NCBI RefSeq assembly: GCF_030817655.1
Contig: NZ_JAUSZM010000003.1
Location: forward strand, 1,798,001-1,862,000
Source: Streptomyces sp. V4I2
GTDB lineage: Bacteria > Actinomycetota > Actinomycetes > Streptomycetales > Streptomycetaceae
DNA length: 64,000 bases
Direction of reading: 5' to 3'
The notes beneath the pieces are model-generated. The model was not told the DNA's origin. It ran no database searches and was given only the letters and a program-made list of their open reading frames with translations. Shown piece after piece: positions 60,295 through 64,000 of this stretch; positions within the stretch are counted from its first letter, which is position 1; each line of letters begins with the position of its first letter. A program made the translations under genes and the position numbers.

Positions 60295-61152
60295 GTGACA
60301 GCACTCTTCGCCCTGGCCACCAGCCTGCTGTGGGGGCTGGCCGACTTCGGCGGCGGACTGCTGACCCGACGCACCCCGGCACTGACGGTCGTGGTCGTGT
60401 CGCAGACGATCGCCGCGGTCGTGCTCGGTGTGGTCGTGGTGGCCACCGGCGGCTGGACCGAAACCGGTCCGCGCCTGTGGTTCGCGGTGGCGGCCGGGGT
60501 GGTGGGGCCCGTCGCCCTGCTCTGCTTCTACAAGGCGCTCGCGCAGGGCCCGATGGGCGTCGTCTCCCCGCTCGCCACCCTGAGCGTGGCCGTCCCCGTC
60601 GGTGTGGGGCTCTTCCTGGGCGAGCGTCCGGGTGTCGTGCAGGTCGCGGGCATCGCGGTCGCCGTGGCCGGGGTCGTCCTCGCGGGCGGGCCGCAGCTGC
60701 GGGGCGCGCCGGTGCAGCGTCGGACCATCCTCCTGACCCTCGTCGCCGCCCTCGGCTTCGGCACGGTGTTCGCGCTGATCGCTCAGGCGTCGACGACGGT
60801 CACCGGCCTGTTCCTCGCCCTGTTCGTGCAGCGCGTGACCAACGTGGCCGTCGGCGGCGCCGCGCTGTACGTCTCCGTGCGGCGGGGCGGCGAGGCCCTC
60901 CCGGCGGGCGGCTTCCCCTGGGCCTCGCTGCCGGCGCTCGGCTTCGTCGGCCTGGCGGACGTCGCGGCGAACGGCACCTACTCGGTCGCCGCCCAGCACG
61001 GCCCGGTCACCGTCGCCGCCGTCCTCGCCTCGCTCTACCCGGTGGTGACCGCCCTGGCCGCGCGCGGCTTCCTCAGCGAACGACTGCGAGCGGTCCAGGC
61101 GGCGGGCGCGGGCCTGGCGCTGGTGGGCACCCTGCTGCTGGCGACCGGCTGA
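60295..61152 (+). CDS. EamA/DMT family transporter
   Basis: A 285-residue ten-helix transporter made of two EamA repeats (about 1-135 and 150-285): LATSLLWGLADFGGGLL, FYKALAQGPMGVVSPL in the first and TYSVAAQHGPVTVAAVLAS in the second. Members export amino acids or metabolites. The GTG at 60295 gives the expected N-terminus; an ATG-equivalent at 60250 adds a polar lead and is less likely. It is divergent from the XRE-cupin regulator. Confidence 0.9.
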   Translation: MTALFALATSLLWGLADFGGGLLTRRTPALTVVVVSQTIAAVVLGVVVVATGGWTETGPRLWFAVAAGVVGPVALLCFYKALAQGPMGVVSPLATLSVAVPVGVGLFLGERPGVVQVAGIAVAVAGVVLAGGPQLRGAPVQRRTILLTLVAALGFGTVFALIAQASTTVTGLFLALFVQRVTNVAVGGAALYVSVRRGGEALPAGGFPWASLPALGFVGLADVAANGTYSVAAQHGPVTVAAVLASLYPVVTALAARGFLSERLRAVQAAGAGLALVGTLLLATG

Positions 61153-61159
61153 GTCCTCG

Positions 61160-61915
61160 TCAGTCCAGCTCGGCGAGCTTCGCCGCCGTCTCCTCGTCCA
61201 GGCCCGCCAACCGGCGCAACTGCTCCGGGGTGACCCCCTCGGGAATCGGCACCGGCGCCGGCGTCCTGAGCGGCGGCTGCCAGCCGTCGTCGGGAGTCCA
61301 GCGCCGTACGACCCGGGCGGGCGCCCCCGCCACCACCGCGTGGTCGGGCACCACACCCCGGACGACGGCCCCGGCGGCGACCACCACGTTCCGCCCGATC
61401 CGCGCGCCGGGCAGGATCACCGCCCCCGTCCCGATCCAGCACCCCGGGCCGATCGTCACCGGCTCCATCCGGGGCCACTGCTTGCCGATCGGCTCGTGCG
61501 GGTCGTCGTACGAGTGGTTCGTGGACGTGACGTAGACGTACGGGCCGAAATAGCAGTCGCTGCCGATGGTGACCGTCGTGTCGGCGATGACATGGCTGCC
61601 GCGGCCGAGGACGACTCCGTCACCGATGCGCAGGATCGGATCCGGGCCGAGGTCGAGGTCGGGCATCAACCCGGCGGTCAGGGTGACCTGTTCGCCGACG
61701 ATGCAGTGCGCCCCGAGGTGGATCCAGGGTTCCCCGAAGACCGTGCCGAGCGGGAAGGCCAGCCGGGTGCCGGTGCCGAGCGCGCCGAAGCGGAACCGTC
61801 CCGGGTGGGCGGCGGTGACGGAGCCGGTGCGCTGCACGCAGGCCCAGCCCGCGTGCACGGCCCGCTGCGCCAGGCCGCGCGACCATGATGAGAACGTGTT
61901 CTTGCGCTTCGGCAC
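61160..61915 (-). CDS. left-handed beta-helix acyltransferase
   Basis: A 251-residue hexapeptide-repeat acyltransferase of the maltose/serine acetyltransferase-like group. Repeats appear as LGAHCIVGEQVTLTAGL, IGDGVVLGRGSHVIAD, IGPGCWIGTGAVILPGARIG and VVVAAGAVVRGVVPDHAV. The catalytic His is in TSTNHSYDDP. The GTG at 61915 gives the familiar VPKRKNTFSS start; an ATG at 61948 adds 11 residues. Acceptor unknown; sugar or glycolipid modification is typical. It converges with the EamA gene, 7 bases apart. Confidence 0.85.
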   Translation of the reverse strand: MPKRKNTFSSWSRGLAQRAVHAGWACVQRTGSVTAAHPGRFRFGALGTGTRLAFPLGTVFGEPWIHLGAHCIVGEQVTLTAGLMPDLDLGPDPILRIGDGVVLGRGSHVIADTTVTIGSDCYFGPYVYVTSTNHSYDDPHEPIGKQWPRMEPVTIGPGCWIGTGAVILPGARIGRNVVVAAGAVVRGVVPDHAVVAGAPARVVRRWTPDDGWQPPLRTPAPVPIPEGVTPEQLRRLAGLDEETAAKLAELD

Positions 61916-62034
61916 CCGCTCACCGTACTCAGCGTGACGTGAACCCATGAGTTCGAGGGCCTGTGATCTTCGCCCCACCCGGTGGCATACGGTGCCGGTG
62001 TTGTCGACGACGAGGAGAGGGCGAGGAGACGGCG

Positions 62035-62565
62035 ATGGTGCAGAGAGCGTTGATCACGGGAATCGGCGGCAAGGAACCGAACATCCACGAGGAGGCGTTC
62101 GTGGCGCCCACGTCCTCGGTGATCGGCGACGTGACGCTGGAGGCGGGCGCGAGCATCTGGTACGGCGCGGTGGTCCGGGGCGATGTCGAGCGGATCTCCG
62201 TCGGGGCCCAGTCCAACATCCAGGACAACTGCACGCTGCACGCCGACCCCGGCTTCCCCGTCACGATCGGCAAGCGGGTCTCCGTCGGCCACAACGCCGT
62301 TGTGCACGGGGCCACGGTCGGGGACGACTGCCTGGTCGGCATGGGTGCGACCGTGCTGAACGGCGCGGTGATCGGCGCGGGGTCGCTGGTCGCCGCGCAG
62401 GCGTTGGTGCCGCAGGGCATGCAGGTGTCGCCCGGCTCACTCGTCGCCGGTGTCCCCGCGAAGGTCAGGCGGGAGCTGACGGAGGAGGAGCGTCAGGGGG
62501 TGACCCTGAACGGCACCATGTACGCGGAGTTGGCGAAGGCGCACAGCGAAGTGCACCAGGCCTGA
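62035..62565 (+). CDS. gamma carbonic anhydrase family protein
   Basis: A 176-residue left-handed beta-helix protein: PTSSVIGDVTLEAGASIWYG, VVRGDVERISVG, SNIQDNCTLHADPG, VGHNAVVHGATVGDD and VGMGATVLNGAVIG. The three zinc His ligands of the gamma class are seen in CTLHAD and VGHNAVVHG. Some members are true carbonic anhydrases, others thioesterase-like or of unknown role. The ATG at 62035 has GAGGAGA upstream. It is divergent from the acyltransferase gene. Confidence 0.92.
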   Translation: MVQRALITGIGGKEPNIHEEAFVAPTSSVIGDVTLEAGASIWYGAVVRGDVERISVGAQSNIQDNCTLHADPGFPVTIGKRVSVGHNAVVHGATVGDDCLVGMGATVLNGAVIGAGSLVAAQALVPQGMQVSPGSLVAGVPAKVRRELTEEERQGVTLNGTMYAELAKAHSEVHQA

Positions 62566-62608
62566 GGCACCGAGGGACCGAAGGACCGATTGCGCTGAGG
62601 ACCGCTTC

Positions 62609-63280
62609 TCAGTCGGCGGCCGGGACGGCTTCCGGCTCGGGTTCGGCCGCCTGCTTCTGAGCCGTCGTGTTGTCCGCCGTCGCGTTCTTGGCCTTGCGCT
62701 TGATGACCAGCATCGACGTGAGCCCGACGAGCACGGCCGCCACCAGCCCCAGCCACGAGAACCGCTTCAGCCACGACTCGGCGACGATCCCGACGTAGTA
62801 GATGACGGCCGTCGTGCCGCCCGCCCACAGGATCCCGCCGAGCACGTTGGCGATCAGGAACTTCCAGTACGGCATCCGCAGCACACCCGCGAGCGGACCG
62901 GCGAAGATCCGCAGCAGGGCGACGAAGCGGCCGAAGAAGACGGCCCACATGCCCCACTTCTGGAAGGACCGCTCGGCCGTGGCGATGTGCCCCTCGCTGA
63001 AGTGCCTGGGGAACTTCTTGCCGAGCCAGGCCAGCATCGGCCGCCCGCCCTTGCGGCCGATGGCGTAGCCGATGGAGTCGCCGACGATCGCGCCGACCGT
63101 GGCACACACTCCGAGAATCACCGGGTCGATGCCCGCGTGCTGCGAGGACAGCAGTGCGGCCGACACCAGGATGATCTCGCCGGGCAGCGGGATGCCCAGG
63201 CTCTCCAGACCGATGACGATTCCCACGAGGGCGTAGACGGCGGCCGCGGGCACCGTGTCGAGCCAGTCCTGGACGTGCAA
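62609..63280 (-). CDS. DedA family membrane protein
   Basis: A 223-residue DedA protein with about five membrane segments: VYALVGIVIGLESLGIPLPGE, GDSIGYAIGRKGG, WGMWAVFFGRFVALLRIFAGP and a last helix near 175-195. It ends in a charged, Ala/Glu-rich tail. DedA proteins act in lipid recycling (undecaprenyl phosphate or phospholipid flipping) and membrane potential. The TTG at 63280 was chosen because GGAGG lies 8 bases upstream and it gives LHVQDWLDTVP; the ATG at 63310 has no ribosome site. Confidence 0.9.
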   Translation of the reverse strand: MHVQDWLDTVPAAAVYALVGIVIGLESLGIPLPGEIILVSAALLSSQHAGIDPVILGVCATVGAIVGDSIGYAIGRKGGRPMLAWLGKKFPRHFSEGHIATAERSFQKWGMWAVFFGRFVALLRIFAGPLAGVLRMPYWKFLIANVLGGILWAGGTTAVIYYVGIVAESWLKRFSWLGLVAAVLVGLTSMLVIKRKAKNATADNTTAQKQAAEPEPEAVPAAD

Positions 63281-63311
63281 CGCCGGTTCCTCCGATTCGC
63301 GTCCCTGCATT

Positions 63312-63345
63312 CCCGGCGCGCGCCTGCGGACAGGCGCACGCCGGG
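63312..63345. promoter_or_regulatory. imperfect hairpin upstream of DedA
   Basis: CCCGGCG at 63312 and CGCCGGG ending at 63345 pair around an inner GCCTG/CAGGC stem. It sits just upstream of the DedA start, between that gene and the divergent PAS gene. It may be a regulatory stem. Confidence 0.4.
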
Positions 63346-63535
63346 AAGCCTACCGGGTCACCCGGATGCCTCTGCGCCCCACGGGTCGCACTGGTGTTCC
63401 CGGCGCACGGTGCCGCCCACGTCGGTCTCGTTGTGCGGTCGCCGTGCCCCAGAGAGAGCAGTGTCCGGGCCCTGGGGCGTGTTGGCTCCTATCGTGGAAC
63501 GTCACAGTGACGCTCGGCGCCGAGGCAGGCAACAC

Positions 63536-64000
63536 ATGAGGGATCCGCAGATCGACTATGCGGCGGTCTTCCGGGCCCTGCCCGGCATGGTGGCACTGCT
63601 CACCCCCGACCTGGTGTACGCCGACGCCAACGACGACTTCCTGCGGCTGGCCGGGCGCACCCGCGAGCAGCTGCTGGGCCGCTACATCTTCGACGTCTTC
63701 CCGGAGAACCCCAACGATCCGGCCGCGGCCGGCATGCGGGAGACCCGGGAGTCGATGCTGCGGGTGGTGGCCACGGGCGAGCGCGACACCATGGCTCTGC
63801 TGCGGTACGACATCCAGGATTCCGAGCGGCCCGGCCACTGGCAGGAACACTATTGGAGCCCCGTCAACGCACCCGTGCGCGACTCCGAAGGGCGGGTGGT
63901 GCTCGTCGTGCACCGGGTGGAGGAGGTCACCGAACTCATCCGCGCCCGCGGCGGCCCGGACGGCGACCGAGAGGCCCGGGTGCTGGAGGCCGAGCTCTAC
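63536..64000 (+). CDS. PAS-domain protein, 3' end outside window
   Basis: The frame from the ATG at 63536 is open for 155 codons to the end of the window. It starts MRDPQIDYAAVFRALPGM, and a PAS domain follows (LLTPDLVYADANDDFLRLAG, then EQLLGRYIFDVFPENP), ending VLVVHRVEEVTELI and a helical linker rich in Glu and Arg. In Streptomyces such N-termini usually precede a histidine kinase or a SpoIIE/PP2C phosphatase domain. The output domain is not visible, so the function is open. GGCAGGCAACAC precedes the ATG, a weak ribosome site. Confidence 0.8.
   Translation, partial: MRDPQIDYAAVFRALPGMVALLTPDLVYADANDDFLRLAGRTREQLLGRYIFDVFPENPNDPAAAGMRETRESMLRVVATGERDTMALLRYDIQDSERPGHWQEHYWSPVNAPVRDSEGRVVLVVHRVEEVTELIRARGGPDGDREARVLEAELY

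Overview
The window looks like chromosomal DNA of a Streptomyces. GC content is very high throughout, GTG and TTG starts are common, many genes overlap by 4 bases (ATGA/GTGA), and the gene families are typical of the genus: SpoIIE-type PAS/GAF phosphatases, an ECF41 sigma factor, a Tat-exported PhoD, ROK/GntR/TetR/Lrp regulators and a DUF6192 remnant. No rRNA, tRNA or CRISPR array was seen.

Bases 1 to about 22.8 kb are accessory in character. First comes an aromatic-degradation block: an alpha/beta hydrolase, a muconolactone isomerase-like protein, an SDR and a LigA/LigB extradiol dioxygenase, then a divergent TetR/SDR pair with two palindromic operators. Next is a damaged stretch in which a 351-bp repeated element interrupts a tandem-SnoaL lipoprotein gene, and a second copy truncates a YceI gene. 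A tight five-gene operon follows: intradiol dioxygenase, DoxX, amidohydrolase, CaiB/BaiF CoA-transferase and a citryl-CoA lyase-like protein. It is preceded by a perfect 15-bp inverted repeat. Then come an intact IS605-type element (TnpA Y1 transposase, TnpB nuclease, probable omega-RNA end), a broken AraC regulator, a frameshifted CocE/NonD hydrolase, and an alpha/beta hydrolase that shares an AAACCG-NN-CGGTTT operator with a nearby TetR gene. The zone ends with a PAS-PAS-GAF-PP2C phosphatase, a beta-lactamase-fold hydrolase with a nonsense codon, and remnants of an IS5-type transposase and a DUF6192 gene.

From a strong terminator at 22.8 kb onward the genes look like conserved chromosome: purB, a mug-type DNA glycosylase, an FAD monooxygenase, an ABC-2 exporter divergent from a two-component system, ROK and GntR regulators separated by a terminator, an ECF41 sigma factor, PhoD, an ACT-GNAT protein, a Cys/Met-type PLP enzyme with a divergent Lrp regulator, a DUF885 protein, an SDR, an Imm21-like protein, a rhodanese with a divergent Lrp regulator, and sbcDC.

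The last third holds a YigZ protein, a SixA-like phosphatase, a degenerate cysteinyl-tRNA-synthetase-like protein and a three-gene ABC importer. A cobalamin riboswitch lies upstream of the importer, so corrinoid uptake is its most likely role. After it come a CoA-binding protein, an APC permease with a one-base frameshift, pobA, a divergent ArsR/CDF metal pair, a YbaK protein, an XRE-cupin regulator divergent from an EamA transporter, two left-handed beta-helix enzymes, a DedA protein and the start of a PAS-domain gene that runs off the end.

The points most worth following are the 351-bp element with its target duplication, the amidohydrolase/CoA-transferase/citryl-CoA-lyase operon, the two TetR-operator systems, the IS605 TnpB locus and the cobalamin riboswitch importer. 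No identification here has been checked by a database search.
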